From Saccharopolyspora_D taberi (GTDB lineage: Bacteria > Actinomycetota > Actinomycetes > Mycobacteriales > Pseudonocardiaceae), in the NCBI RefSeq assembly GCF_039534165.1, contig NZ_BAAAUX010000037.1, forward strand, positions 1 through 39,113: DNA of 39,113 nt. Direction: 5' to 3'. Positions 24,593 to 32,820 of the stretch are shown here, in pieces. The notes beneath the pieces were generated by a model, which had not been told where the DNA came from, made no database searches, and saw only the letters and a program-made list of their open reading frames with translations. The position numbers and the translations under genes are program-made. The first letter of the stretch is position 1, and every line of letters begins with the position of its first letter.

Positions 24593-25500
24593 GACTGCCC
24601 TCCTTCGTTCTTCTTGCCCGCGGGCTCGGCCTTCTCGCCTTCGGATCCGGCCTCGTCGTCCTCGGGTTCGGCGTCCGCGGATCCGTCCTCGCCGGAGGTC
24701 TGCTCGTCGTCCACATCGGACTCGGCCGCGTCGTCGTCGGCCTTGTCCGCGTCGTCATCGGGTTCGGCATCGGCCTCGTCCGCGTCCTCGTCAGACTTGG
24801 CGTCGGCCTCGTCCGCGTCGTCGTCGGACGCGTCCGTGTCCTCGTCGGACTCGGCATCGTCGTCGGCCTTGTCCGCATCACCATCGGACTCAGCCTCGGC
24901 CTCATCCGCGTCGGCGTCAGACTCGGTGTCCTCATCGGACTCAGCCGCGTCGTCAGCCTCGTCCGCGTCCTCGTCGGACTCGGCGTCGTCGTCCGACTCG
25001 TCCGCGTCCTCGTCGGACTCCGCATCCTCATCCGACTCGCCGGCGTCGCCGGACTCGTCCTCGTCGGACTCCGGCTCGTCCTCCACGACGGCGGCGGGCT
25101 TGTCGTTCTTGCCCGCGTCCGGCTCGTCGTCACCTGCGGGGGCTTCGGCGGCGGGCGCTGCCTCGACGCGTTCGCGGATCTCCTCCGAGACCGGGTCGAG
25201 CTGCTTGTTGGCGTAGCGCACGTAGAGCGTGGTGATGACGAACGTCGAGACGAACTGGAGCAGGCCCAGCACCAGTCCGACGTTGATGTTGCCGATCAGC
25301 TTGATGCTCATGAAGCCGTGCGCGTAGTCGGCGAGCAACACATAGACCAGGTACCAAGCCAGGAACAGCGCGGATACCGGGAAGACGAAGCTGCGCAGCC
25401 GACGCCGGAGGGTCTTGAATTCGGGGCTGCTCTGCGCGGAGGCCCAGGTTTCGGCGTCGATACCGGACCCGGACCCGGATGGGTGGTCCGTGGTGCTCAC
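24589..25500 (-). CDS. DUF485 membrane protein with long acidic repeat tail
   Basis: A 303-residue protein. Residues 1-110 are a normal DUF485/YjcH domain with two membrane helices (about 38-58 and 73-95; FKTLRRRLRSFVFPVSALFLAWYL pattern). YjcH proteins accompany ActP and are presumed accessory subunits. From about residue 138 to 290 the chain is a low-complexity tail of Ser, Asp, Glu and Ala (repeats like ESDEDADE and ADEADAE), ending in a basic patch AGKKNEGGQS. Such a tail is absent from usual DUF485 proteins of 100-130 residues. GTG 25500 follows GGGAGCACC. The frame is open to 25620 but that part is upstream sequence. It is coupled to the symporter. Confidence 0.88.
   Translation of the reverse strand: MSTTDHPSGSGSGIDAETWASAQSSPEFKTLRRRLRSFVFPVSALFLAWYLVYVLLADYAHGFMSIKLIGNINVGLVLGLLQFVSTFVITTLYVRYANKQLDPVSEEIRERVEAAPAAEAPAGDDEPDAGKNDKPAAVVEDEPESDEDESGDAGESDEDAESDEDADESDDDAESDEDADEADDAAESDEDTESDADADEAEAESDGDADKADDDAESDEDTDASDDDADEADAKSDEDADEADAEPDDDADKADDDAAESDVDDEQTSGEDGSADAEPEDDEAGSEGEKAEPAGKKNEGGQS
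24650..25110. repeat. Imperfect short repeats encoding the acidic tail
   Basis: On the plus strand, blocks of GTCGGACTCGGC, TCGTCCGCGTC and TCGTCGTCGGAC recur in different orders. Each corresponds to Asp/Glu/Ser/Ala codons of the minus-strand DUF485 gene. The units are interchangeable 9- to 24-base modules, so slippage could change tail length between strains. Confidence 0.75.
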
Positions 25501-25698
25501 GGTGCTCCCTTCCACATGGAAAAGACTCCGCCCGCGGGGCTGGGCGGAGCCCGAATCGTTCAACGCCGGAACGCTACGTAGATCATGAAGGGATGTGAAG
25601 ACCCTTCTAGGGGTACACAATCTAACGATCGCGTGAAGATCGACTACGTTCGGCGTACCTTGATTGAGGAGTTGCGCAGCAAAGTAGCCCGAAGTAAG

Positions 25699-25746
25699 GA
25701 TTGGGCCCAGTAATTCATCACAATTCGTGATCGACTTGGGCCAATC
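25699..25746. promoter_or_regulatory. Nested dyad between the two symporter modules
   Basis: Arms 25699-25710 (GATTGGGCCCAG) and 25735-25746 (CTTGGGCCAATC) match as an inverted repeat at 10 of 12 positions. They enclose a perfect ATCAC/GTGAT pair (25717-25721, 25727-25731). It lies 38 bases after the upstream symporter stop and about 200 bases before the DUF485 gene. It may be a terminator without T-run or an operator. Confidence 0.45.
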
Positions 25747-25783
25747 TCACCCATTAGGATTAACCCTGCCGAGCAGGACGTGA

Positions 25784-27544
25784 TCACTTGCGGAGGTGTC
25801 GTCCCTCGGACGGCGGTGCCTGGCGCTTCCGCCCGGACGGCGGCTCGTCGACGAACCCCAGCCGGTCCGGAGCGTGCATCCGCAGCATCACCCGCGACAC
25901 CCCGGGCGGCACCCGCCGCCGGGTCGCCCGGCTCACCGCCCAGGTCACCAGGAACGCCGTCGGCACCGCGACCACCGCGGGCTGCCAGCTCAGCACCGAC
26001 CACCAGGCGCCGGTCTCGCCGAGCACCACGTTCAGGACCACCGCCAGCAGCACCAGCCCGCCGCCGGTGACCAGCCCCGTCGCCGCGCCCACCGCGGTCA
26101 GCCCGCGCCACCAGATCCCCAGCAGCAGCATCGGGCAGAAGGTCGCCGCCGCCATCGCGAACGCCAGCCCGACGCTCTGCGCGAGGTCCTGGTCGGCCAT
26201 CCCCAGCGCCATCAGCCCGGGCACCACGCACACCGCGGGCAGCACCACCCGCACGTCCACCGACCAGCCGCGCAGCAGGTCGGCCGCGACCACCCCGGAC
26301 ACGCTGACCAGCAGCCCCGACGAGGTCGACAGGAACGCCGCGAACGCCCCCGCCGCGGTGACCGCCGCCAGCAACCCGCCCGCCCAGGTGCTGCCCAGCA
26401 TCGCCTGCGGCAGCAGCACCACCGCCGCGTCGGTGTGCCCGGTGACCAGCAGCCGCGGCACGTAGAACCGGGACAGCAGCCCGAAGATCGTGGGGAACAG
26501 GTAGAACGCGCCCAGCAGCGCCAGCACGTAGAGCGTGGTCCGCCGCGCGCCGTTCCCGCTCGGGTTGGTGTAGAAGCGGACCAGCACGTGCGGCAGCCCC
26601 ATCGTGCCGAGGACCGTCGCGATGATCACCGAGTACGTCGAGACCAGCCCGAGGATCCCGTCGTCCTGCGGGCGCAGCCAGGACGCGTTGTCCAGCTCGG
26701 CGTCACCGACCACCGGCACCGGCGTGCCCGCCGGGAACCGCAGCTCCATGCCCTCCGACACCGGGTAGTTCCCGGGTCTCATGTAGACGGTGCCGGGCGC
26801 GTTCCCGCCGACCTCGACCCACACCGGCTCGGCGACCCGCAGCGTCGCGTCGGCCTCGAACCGGACCGCGGTGTCGGCGCGGAACACCGGCGGTGCCGGG
26901 GAGTCGAGCGCCCGCTGCTGCCCGCCCGCATCGTTCATGAACACCAGGAACAGCACGAACGCGGGCACCGTGATCGCGAACAGCTTCACCCAGTACTGGA
27001 ACGCCTGGACCAGCGTCACCGCGCGCATCCCGCCGGTGAACACGCTCGCCAGCACGATCACCAGCACCGCCACGACGCCGGCCCAGTGCGGCACGCCGGT
27101 GATCTCGGTCAGCAGCACCCCGGCGCCCTGCAGCTGCGGAACCAGGTACAGCCAGCCGACGATGACCACGACGACCGTCACCAGCCGGCGCAGCGGCAGC
27201 GAATCCAGCCGCTCCTCGGCGAAGTCGGGCAGCGTGTACGCGCCGGAGCGGCGCAGCGGCGCGGCGACGAACAGCAGCAGCGCGAGGTATCCGGAGGCGA
27301 AGCCGATCGGGTACCAGAGCGCGTCGACGCCGTCCTTGAGCACCAGCCCGGCGATCCCCAGGAACGACGCCGCGGACAGGTACTCGCCGGAGATCGCCGC
27401 GGCGTTGCGCTCCTCGCGCACCGACCGCCGCGCGGCCAGGAAGTCCGAGGTCGCACGCGCGTTGCGCGCGCCCCAGAACCCGATCCCGAAGGTGGCGAGG
27501 GCGATCACGCCGATCCCGCCCAGCGACCAGATGCTCGCCTCCAT
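25784..27544 (-). CDS. Sodium:solute symporter, ActP-like, with extracytoplasmic insert
   Basis: A 586-residue SSS-family transporter, similar in plan to the neighbouring ActP-like protein. Shared segments include REERNAAAISGEYLSAASFLGIAG, FTGGMRAVTLVQAFQYWVKL and GTMGLPHVLVRFYTNPSG. It differs by a hydrophilic stretch of about 75 residues (about 205-285, GGQQRALDSPAPPVFRA to AELDNASWLRPQ) between two helices, and by a basic C-terminal tail (about 545-586). Actinobacterial homologues are annotated as cation acetate symporters. It lies 6 bases after a DUF485-like gene, which itself is coupled to the LytTR regulator, so all three should be one transcript. Substrate is presumed a small carboxylate. 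Confidence 0.9.
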   Translation of the reverse strand: MEASIWSLGGIGVIALATFGIGFWGARNARATSDFLAARRSVREERNAAAISGEYLSAASFLGIAGLVLKDGVDALWYPIGFASGYLALLLFVAAPLRRSGAYTLPDFAEERLDSLPLRRLVTVVVVIVGWLYLVPQLQGAGVLLTEITGVPHWAGVVAVLVIVLASVFTGGMRAVTLVQAFQYWVKLFAITVPAFVLFLVFMNDAGGQQRALDSPAPPVFRADTAVRFEADATLRVAEPVWVEVGGNAPGTVYMRPGNYPVSEGMELRFPAGTPVPVVGDAELDNASWLRPQDDGILGLVSTYSVIIATVLGTMGLPHVLVRFYTNPSGNGARRTTLYVLALLGAFYLFPTIFGLLSRFYVPRLLVTGHTDAAVVLLPQAMLGSTWAGGLLAAVTAAGAFAAFLSTSSGLLVSVSGVVAADLLRGWSVDVRVVLPAVCVVPGLMALGMADQDLAQSVGLAFAMAAATFCPMLLLGIWWRGLTAVGAATGLVTGGGLVLLAVVLNVVLGETGAWWSVLSWQPAVVAVPTAFLVTWAVSRATRRRVPPGVSRVMLRMHAPDRLGFVDEPPSGRKRQAPPSEGRHLRK

Positions 27545-27550
27545 CTCGCC

Positions 27551-27958
27551 CTACTGCTCGACCATGTGGATGAAGTCGCGCTCGTTGCGTTCCGCGTTGC
27601 GCGCGCACAGGAACCCGATCAGCACCAGGAACGGGTAGGGCAGCACGCCGAGGACCAGCCACGGCACCCTGATCCCGAACCACATGGCCCCGCCCAGCGC
27701 GGGCACCGCCCAGAACAGCGCGGGCAGTCCGAGCAGCACCACGGCCGCCACGCCCGCGAGCACCAGCGAGCTGCGCAGCTGCACCTTCATCAGGTGGCGC
27801 ACCAGGAACTCGCCGACGCTGGTCTGCTCCTCCAGCTCCATCATCGTGCGGGCGACCTGCCGGGTGTGGCGCTTGTCGGCGAGCACGACCCGGCGGCGGC
27901 GCGGCGGCCGGGTGGACTCGCCGCGTCCCCGGATCTCGAAGCCGTGCTCCCGGCTCAT
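27551..27958 (-). CDS. Small DUF485-like membrane protein
   Basis: A 135-residue protein with a basic N-terminus (RPPRRRRVVLADKRHTRQ), an amphipathic segment (TMMELEEQTSVGEFLVRHLMKVQLR) and two membrane helices (about 62-86 and 92-115) before the tail NAERNERDFIHMVEQ. The topology equals that of DUF485 accessory proteins, but the sequence is divergent, so the assignment rests on layout and on its position directly before a symporter gene. ATG 27958 overlaps the regulator stop by four bases (ATGA). It is probably a stability or activity subunit of the symporter. Confidence 0.78.
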   Translation of the reverse strand: MSREHGFEIRGRGESTRPPRRRRVVLADKRHTRQVARTMMELEEQTSVGEFLVRHLMKVQLRSSLVLAGVAAVVLLGLPALFWAVPALGGAMWFGIRVPWLVLGVLPYPFLVLIGFLCARNAERNERDFIHMVEQ

Positions 27959-28788
27959 GAGCCGCCCGGCTGGCCCCAGCCCTGGCGGGGCGCGCGCACC
28001 AGCCGGTCCTTGAGCTCCCTGGTGTGCCTGCGGCTGACCGGGAGTTCCTTCGGCGGACCGCCGCCGAGCACCACCGAGTACCCGGACGACGACATCCGCA
28101 GCTCGTTGACCAGGCCGAGCGAGACCAGGTACGAGCGGTGGATGCGCAGGAACCCGGCGTCTCCCCAGCGTTCTTCCAGCTGCGCCAACGGGATCCGCAC
28201 CAGGTGCGATCCGTCGGTGGTGTGCAGGCGGGCGTAGTCGCCCTGCGCCTCGACCCACCGGACCGTCTTGCGGGGCACCATCTTCGTCGTCCCGGCCAGC
28301 TCGACCGGGATGACCTCGTCGTCCTCGGCGGTCTCGGCCGGGCGGCTCGGCGCGGCGCCCTGCGGTCTGCCGCGCTCGATGATGCGCAGCGCGCGGTCGA
28401 CGCGGTCGGCGTTGGCCGGCTTCATGATGTAGTCGAGCGCACCGACCTCGAACGCCTCCAGCGCGTTCTCCTCGTGGCCGGTGATGAACACCAGGGCGGG
28501 CGGGTTGCGGAACGCCTGCAACACCCTGGCCAGTTCCATCCCGCTGAGCCCCGGCATCGAGACGTCGGCGAACACCGCGTCCACAATGGACTCATCCTGG
28601 TCGCGCCCGCCCCGTAAGTCGGGATCGTCGCTGCGCAGCAGCCGAAGCGCCTCCGCAGCGTCGAAGGCGGTCAGCACCCGCCCGACGCGCGGATTGCCGC
28701 CCAGCAGGTACTTCATCTCGTCCAGACCGGCCATCTCGTCGTCGACGGCCAGCACCACAAGCCCGGATGTGCTCTGTCGAATGCTCAC
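27955..28788 (-). CDS. LytTR-family response regulator
   Basis: A 277-residue regulator with a receiver domain (about 8-140) and a C-terminal LytTR DNA-binding domain (about 165-268; RWVEAQGDYARLHTTDG, then FLRIHRSYLVSLGLV). The receiver has acidic pocket D16/D17, phosphoacceptor D75 (FADVSMPG), T103 and K123. There is an extra charged loop of about 12 residues (DLRGGRDQDESI) just before the D75 strand. GTG 28788 follows TATGGC by 6 bases, suggesting a leaderless message. The partner kinase is probably the LytS-type protein at 29942-31261. It is co-transcribed with a DUF485-like gene and a symporter, as in YpdB/BtsR-type systems. Confidence 0.92.
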   Translation of the reverse strand: MSIRQSTSGLVVLAVDDEMAGLDEMKYLLGGNPRVGRVLTAFDAAEALRLLRSDDPDLRGGRDQDESIVDAVFADVSMPGLSGMELARVLQAFRNPPALVFITGHEENALEAFEVGALDYIMKPANADRVDRALRIIERGRPQGAAPSRPAETAEDDEVIPVELAGTTKMVPRKTVRWVEAQGDYARLHTTDGSHLVRIPLAQLEERWGDAGFLRIHRSYLVSLGLVNELRMSSSGYSVVLGGGPPKELPVSRRHTRELKDRLVRAPRQGWGQPGGS

Positions 28789-29003
28789 TGTAAGGCCATA
28801 TCCTGCCGCGCCGGGGGCGCACTGTCCACGGTCTGGTTCCGGCGTGGGACTCCAACTCCCCGCACCGGGACGGCGCTTCCGATCATCAGCGCACGACCGG
28901 AAAACCCCGATGCCAAGTGAGATGAATCACGCCCGGGGCCCAAACCTAGTCGAGTGCGGAGCGTGCTCGACGACCGGGCCGCGGCGCGCGGCGGAACCGG
29001 CGG

Positions 29004-29888
29004 TCAGAGGCCGAAGCGGGACCACATCGCGCGGTGCTCCAGCGCGTCGACCAGGCCGCCGATCCGCGCCGCGGAAGAGCCGATGCCCAGGCGCGCGAGC
29101 AGCGCCTTGCGCGGCTCCACGGCGATCAGGTGCGCGTCCGGGAACTTCTCGCGGACGATCTGGCGCAGCGAGCCGGTGCCGTCGACCAGCCCGAGCTCCT
29201 TGGCCCGCGCACCGGACCACACCTCGCCGGAGAACAGCTCCTCGTCGCTGCCGGTGAGCTTGGTGCCCCGGCGCTTGCGGACCCAGTCCCGGAACTGCTC
29301 GTGCAGCTCGGACTGGAGCCCGTGCAGCCAGCGGACGTCGTCCTCCTTCTCCGGGCTGAACGGGTCGAGCCGCACCTTGTGGTCGCCCGCGGTGTAGACC
29401 CGGCGCTCCACGCCGAAGCGCTCCAGCAGGCCGGTGAACCCGAAGCCCGCGCTCACCACGCCGACCGAACCGACCATCGAGGTCGGGTGCGCGTGGATCT
29501 CGTCGGCCGCGCACGCCAGCCAGTACCCGCCGGAGGCCGCGACGTCCTCGCAGTAGGCGAGCACCGGGACGGACTTCTCCTCGGCCAGGTCCCGGATCCG
29601 GTCGGCGACCAGCGCGGACTGCGTCGGCGCCCCGCCGGGCGAGTTGATCGACAGCACCACCGCGGCCAGCCGGTCGTGACCGAACGCGCGGGTCAGCGCG
29701 GACTCGGTGTTCTGCGCGGAGATCGTGTTGCGGCTGACCGGCGACGGCGTCGGCGTGATCACGCCGTGCAGCTTGACCACGGCCACCACCGGGCCGCGCT
29801 CGGCCTTCTCGCCGAGCTTGCCCGGCAGCCTGGAGGACAGCTTCTCGGAGATCAGGTCGGTGAACTTCTGCGGCGCCTTGTCGGTCAT
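29004..29888 (-). CDS. S49-family serine peptidase (SppA/SohB-like)
   Basis: A 294-residue peptidase of the signal-peptide-peptidase family. Visible motifs are VVLSINSPGGAP (oxyanion region), DVAASGGYWLACAADEIHA with the catalytic Ser, the SMVGSVGVVSAGFG segment, and AGDHKVRLDPFSP with the expected catalytic Lys. Unlike E. coli SppA it is a single unit and lacks an obvious N-terminal membrane helix, so it may be cytoplasmic or peripheral. It lies 53 bases after the kinase gene and on the same strand as the regulator, inside the two-component block. Whether it processes the sensor or a transporter subunit is unknown. Confidence 0.92.
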   Translation of the reverse strand: MTDKAPQKFTDLISEKLSSRLPGKLGEKAERGPVVAVVKLHGVITPTPSPVSRNTISAQNTESALTRAFGHDRLAAVVLSINSPGGAPTQSALVADRIRDLAEEKSVPVLAYCEDVAASGGYWLACAADEIHAHPTSMVGSVGVVSAGFGFTGLLERFGVERRVYTAGDHKVRLDPFSPEKEDDVRWLHGLQSELHEQFRDWVRKRRGTKLTGSDEELFSGEVWSGARAKELGLVDGTGSLRQIVREKFPDAHLIAVEPRKALLARLGIGSSAARIGGLVDALEHRAMWSRFGL

Positions 29889-29941
29889 ACCCCGACGTTA
29901 CCGGCTGTCGGCGGGCGGCGGCGTGGACCGGCCGCCCCCGG

Positions 29942-31261
29942 TCACGGACCGGCGGCGAGACCGACCGGCGGCTCGTCGATCGACTGCACCGGGATCGGCC
30001 GCACCCCGGGCGCGAACTTGGGCACCCGCATGATCACCTTCATGCCCGCGCCCTCCTCGGTCTCCACGACCAGCCCGTAGTCGTTGCCGAAGGTCGCCCG
30101 CATCCGGTTGTTGATGTTGCCAAGGCCGACGTGCGCGCCGGTGAGGTGCGCGTTGGCCAGTTCGGCGTCCAGCCGTTCCGGGTTCATCCCGATGCCGTCG
30201 TCGTCGACGCTGATCAGCGCCTCCACGCCGTTGTCCTCGGCGGTCACCGACAGCGTGCCGCCACCGGGCTTGTTGGCCAGCCCGTGCCGCACCGCGTTCT
30301 CCACCAGCGGTTGCAGCGCCAGGAACGGCACCACCACCGGCAGCACCTCCGGCGCGATCTTGAGCTGGACCTTGAGCCGGTCCGGACCGAACCGGGCGCG
30401 CTCCAGCGTCAGGTAGCGGTCGATGTTGCGGATCTCCTCGGCCAGCGTGGTGTAGAGGCCGGTGGTGCGGAACGAGTAGCGGGTGAAGTCGGCGAACTCC
30501 TGGAGCAGATCCCTGGCCTGCTCCGGGTCGTTGCGGATCTGCGCTGAGATCGTGTTGAGCGCGTTGTAGATGAAGTGCGGGGAGATCTGCGCCCGCAGCG
30601 CGCGGACCTCGGCCCGCGCCAGCCGCTCCTTGGACTCCTGGAGCTCGGCGAGTTCGAGCTGTGTGGACACGTGGTTGGCGACCTCGCCCGCCGCCCGCAG
30701 CAGCCGCTTGCGGTCACCGGCGGAGATGATCGTCAGCGCGCCCCGGGTCTCGCCCTCGACCTCCAGCGGGACCACGACCGCGTGCCGCATCGGGCACGGC
30801 CGGTGGTCGCAGGCGACGTCGGCGTGGTCGACGTACTCGCGCTTGCCGCTGCGCAGCACCTGCTCGATCTTGAGCCGGAGGTCCTCGTAGTGGTAGTTGA
30901 CCTCGCCGTCCCAGCTGAGCAGCGTCCCCTCGTCGTCCACCACACCGACGGCGATGCAGCCCAGCAGCGCGCGCAGGTGCGGCGCTATCTGGTCCGCGGA
31001 CTCCTGCGTCATCCCGTCCCTCAGGTGGGGCGCGGCACTGGTCACCTGGTGCAGCGCGGCGAGGGTGGCGTCCTCGACCGACGTGCTCACCCGACGCGAC
31101 CTGCACAGCATGACGAACATCGTGAGCACGGCTAGCGCGGCGAGCGTGGTCAGCACCGTCCGCTCAGTCAACAGCTCCGGCACAACATCAATGTTCACGT
31201 CCGACACTCCGGGAATCAAGGCGGCTACGCTCAGTGCACTTCCTCCATCGGTGAGCGGCAC
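29942..31261 (-). CDS. LytS-type sensor histidine kinase with GAF domain
   Basis: A 439-residue protein. It has one N-terminal membrane helix (about 35-53), a GAF-like domain (about 78-200), a short coiled coil, the LytS-family phosphoacceptor in QISPHFIYNALNTI (His229) and an HATPase domain (N-box PLVENAVRHGLANK, then DDDGIGM and GLGNINNRM). The GAF part contains a Cys/His cluster with H146, C151, H153, C156 and H160. The start is uncertain: GTG 31261 lacks a ribosome site, while GTG 31198 (418 residues) follows a GGAG site. It pairs with the LytTR regulator downstream and probably governs the symporter modules. Confidence 0.92.
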   Translation of the reverse strand: MPLTDGGSALSVAALIPGVSDVNIDVVPELLTERTVLTTLAALAVLTMFVMLCRSRRVSTSVEDATLAALHQVTSAAPHLRDGMTQESADQIAPHLRALLGCIAVGVVDDEGTLLSWDGEVNYHYEDLRLKIEQVLRSGKREYVDHADVACDHRPCPMRHAVVVPLEVEGETRGALTIISAGDRKRLLRAAGEVANHVSTQLELAELQESKERLARAEVRALRAQISPHFIYNALNTISAQIRNDPEQARDLLQEFADFTRYSFRTTGLYTTLAEEIRNIDRYLTLERARFGPDRLKVQLKIAPEVLPVVVPFLALQPLVENAVRHGLANKPGGGTLSVTAEDNGVEALISVDDDGIGMNPERLDAELANAHLTGAHVGLGNINNRMRATFGNDYGLVVETEEGAGMKVIMRVPKFAPGVRPIPVQSIDEPPVGLAAGP

Positions 31262-31351
31262 TTGAGGCTTCCGTTCAGCGGAACCAGATCAGGTGACCCG
31301 GCGCAATCGGCTGTGCACAACTCGCGAATCTGTCCACAACCTGTGGACAAC

Positions 31352-32203
31352 TCACTTGAGCAGCCGGGACATCCGCCGGTCCGCCAGCGGTTTGCCACCC
31401 GTCTGGCAGGTGGCGCAGTACTGCATCGAACGGTCCGCGAACGACACCTCCCGCACCACGTCCCCGCAGACCGGGCACGGCAGTCCGGTGCGGGCGTGCA
31501 CCCGCATGCCGGAGCGCTTCTCGGCCTTCAGCCGGGCGGCGTCCTGGTGCACCGAGCGCTCGACGGCGTCGGTGAGGATCTCGCGCATCGCCGCGTGCAG
31601 CCGCTCCACCGGCTCGGCGCCGAGCTTGCCCGCGGTCGCGAACGGCGACAGCTTCGCGGCGTGCAGGATCTCGTCGGAGTAGGCGTTGCCGATCCCGGCC
31701 AGCCGGGACTGGTCGGTGAGGACCGTCTTCAGCCGCTCCGACCGGCCTGCCAGCACCGCGGCGAACCCGTCGAGGTCCAGCGACAGCGCGTCCGGCCCGA
31801 GCTTGGCGATGCCGGGCACCTCGGCCGGATCCGCGACCACCCAGGCCGACAGCTTCTTCTGGGTGCCCGCCTCGGTCAGGTCGAAGCCGACCCCGCCGAG
31901 GTTCACCCGCAACGCGATCGGTCCCCGGCCCGGCTTCGGCGGCGCCGGGGACAGCGAGTCCGACCAGCGCAGCCACCCGGCCCTGGCCAGGTGGAACACC
32001 AGGTGCAGGCCGTCGCAGTCGAGGTCGAGGTACTTGCCGTGCCGCGCGGCACCGGTGACGGTCCGGCCGTGCAGCTCGCTCCACGGCGGGCTGACCGTCT
32101 TCAGCACGCTCAGCGACGCGATGTCGACCCGGGCGACCGCGCGCCCCACCGCGTGGTCGCGCAGGTGCTGCGCCAACGCCTCGACCTCGGGAAGTTCCGG
32201 CAC
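31352..32203 (-). CDS. Formamidopyrimidine/endonuclease VIII-like DNA glycosylase
   Basis: A 283-residue Fpg/Nei base-excision enzyme. It removes oxidised bases and cleaves the strand. The N-terminal PELPEVE (catalytic Pro2 and Glu3) follows the initiator. The H2TH domain contains LAGIGNAYSDEILHAAKLSPF. A C-terminal zinc finger is formed by CPVCGDVVREVSFADRSMQYCATCQ (four Cys). It is followed by a short tail. GTG 32203 is the start, so translation begins exactly at the catalytic proline. Which oxidised base it prefers (Fpg- or Nei-like) cannot be decided here. It lies 90 bases after the kinase gene start on the same strand, with no apparent functional link. Confidence 0.93.
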   Translation of the reverse strand: MPELPEVEALAQHLRDHAVGRAVARVDIASLSVLKTVSPPWSELHGRTVTGAARHGKYLDLDCDGLHLVFHLARAGWLRWSDSLSPAPPKPGRGPIALRVNLGGVGFDLTEAGTQKKLSAWVVADPAEVPGIAKLGPDALSLDLDGFAAVLAGRSERLKTVLTDQSRLAGIGNAYSDEILHAAKLSPFATAGKLGAEPVERLHAAMREILTDAVERSVHQDAARLKAEKRSGMRVHARTGLPCPVCGDVVREVSFADRSMQYCATCQTGGKPLADRRMSRLLK

Positions 32204-32240
32204 GTCCGCAAGTGTGCCTCACCGGGCCGCGGACGTGCGG

Positions 32241-32678
32241 CTATTCGACGGGCTGGAGGTTGCCGTTCATGTCCGGCTCGGCGTAGAGCTCGATCTGCCT
32301 GGCGACGTTGGCCGCCTCCTGGCGAGCGGTGACACCGCCGCGGACCACTCCGATCCAGGTCTCCGGCGGGTGCTCGTCGTGGTCGCCGGGGGTCTCGGCC
32401 CGGATCGTCCACGGGCGCCGCAGCATCCAGCGGACCGGGAAGAACAGCGCCGCCACCACCAGCGCCAGCACCAGCCACGGCGGCACGATGACCTCGTCGG
32501 GCGTCCAGACCACGAACACCACGGCCAGGAACAGCAGGATCGCGCCCATGATGATGCCCGAGAGCGGACCGCCGTTGACGTCGTGCTCGAACTCGTCCGC
32601 CGCGATCGGGTTGGACCACTCGACGTTGGTACTGACGGTCCACATGCGGCCGTCCGAACCCCGCACCACCCGGTTCAT
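32241..32678 (-). CDS. Hypothetical two-helix membrane protein
   Basis: A 145-residue protein. An N-terminal cytoplasmic part (MNRVVRGSDGRMWTVSTNVEWSNP) precedes two hydrophobic segments (about 44-64 and 70-88), and a hydrophilic C-terminus contains TWIGVVRGG and RQEAANVARQIELYAEPD. ATG 32678 is preferred, behind GGGGAGGCGACG; an upstream GTG in frame (32696) is less likely. The N-terminal pattern with SDGRMWTVS is reminiscent of small actinobacterial membrane proteins of unknown function. It lies 37 bases before the glycosylase, so the two could be co-transcribed. Confidence 0.78.
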   Translation of the reverse strand: MNRVVRGSDGRMWTVSTNVEWSNPIAADEFEHDVNGGPLSGIIMGAILLFLAVVFVVWTPDEVIVPPWLVLALVVAALFFPVRWMLRRPWTIRAETPGDHDEHPPETWIGVVRGGVTARQEAANVARQIELYAEPDMNGNLQPVE

Positions 32679-32820
32679 CGTCGCCTCCCCGCCCACCCGG
32701 GCTGGTCGATCATCGGTGTCCTCGTGCCGATGACCCCGCCGGTCACCGAGCGTGCCGCCACGGTACCGCGCCCGTCATCGGCCCGGCGGGTGAAAGTCGG
32801 CCGTCGCACACCATTGTCGA

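Noticed and set aside
25796..28237. An 813-codon plus-strand open frame opposite the symporter and DUF485-like gene
   Set aside because: The His/Arg/Gln-rich translation mirrors a hydrophobic transporter read in antisense.
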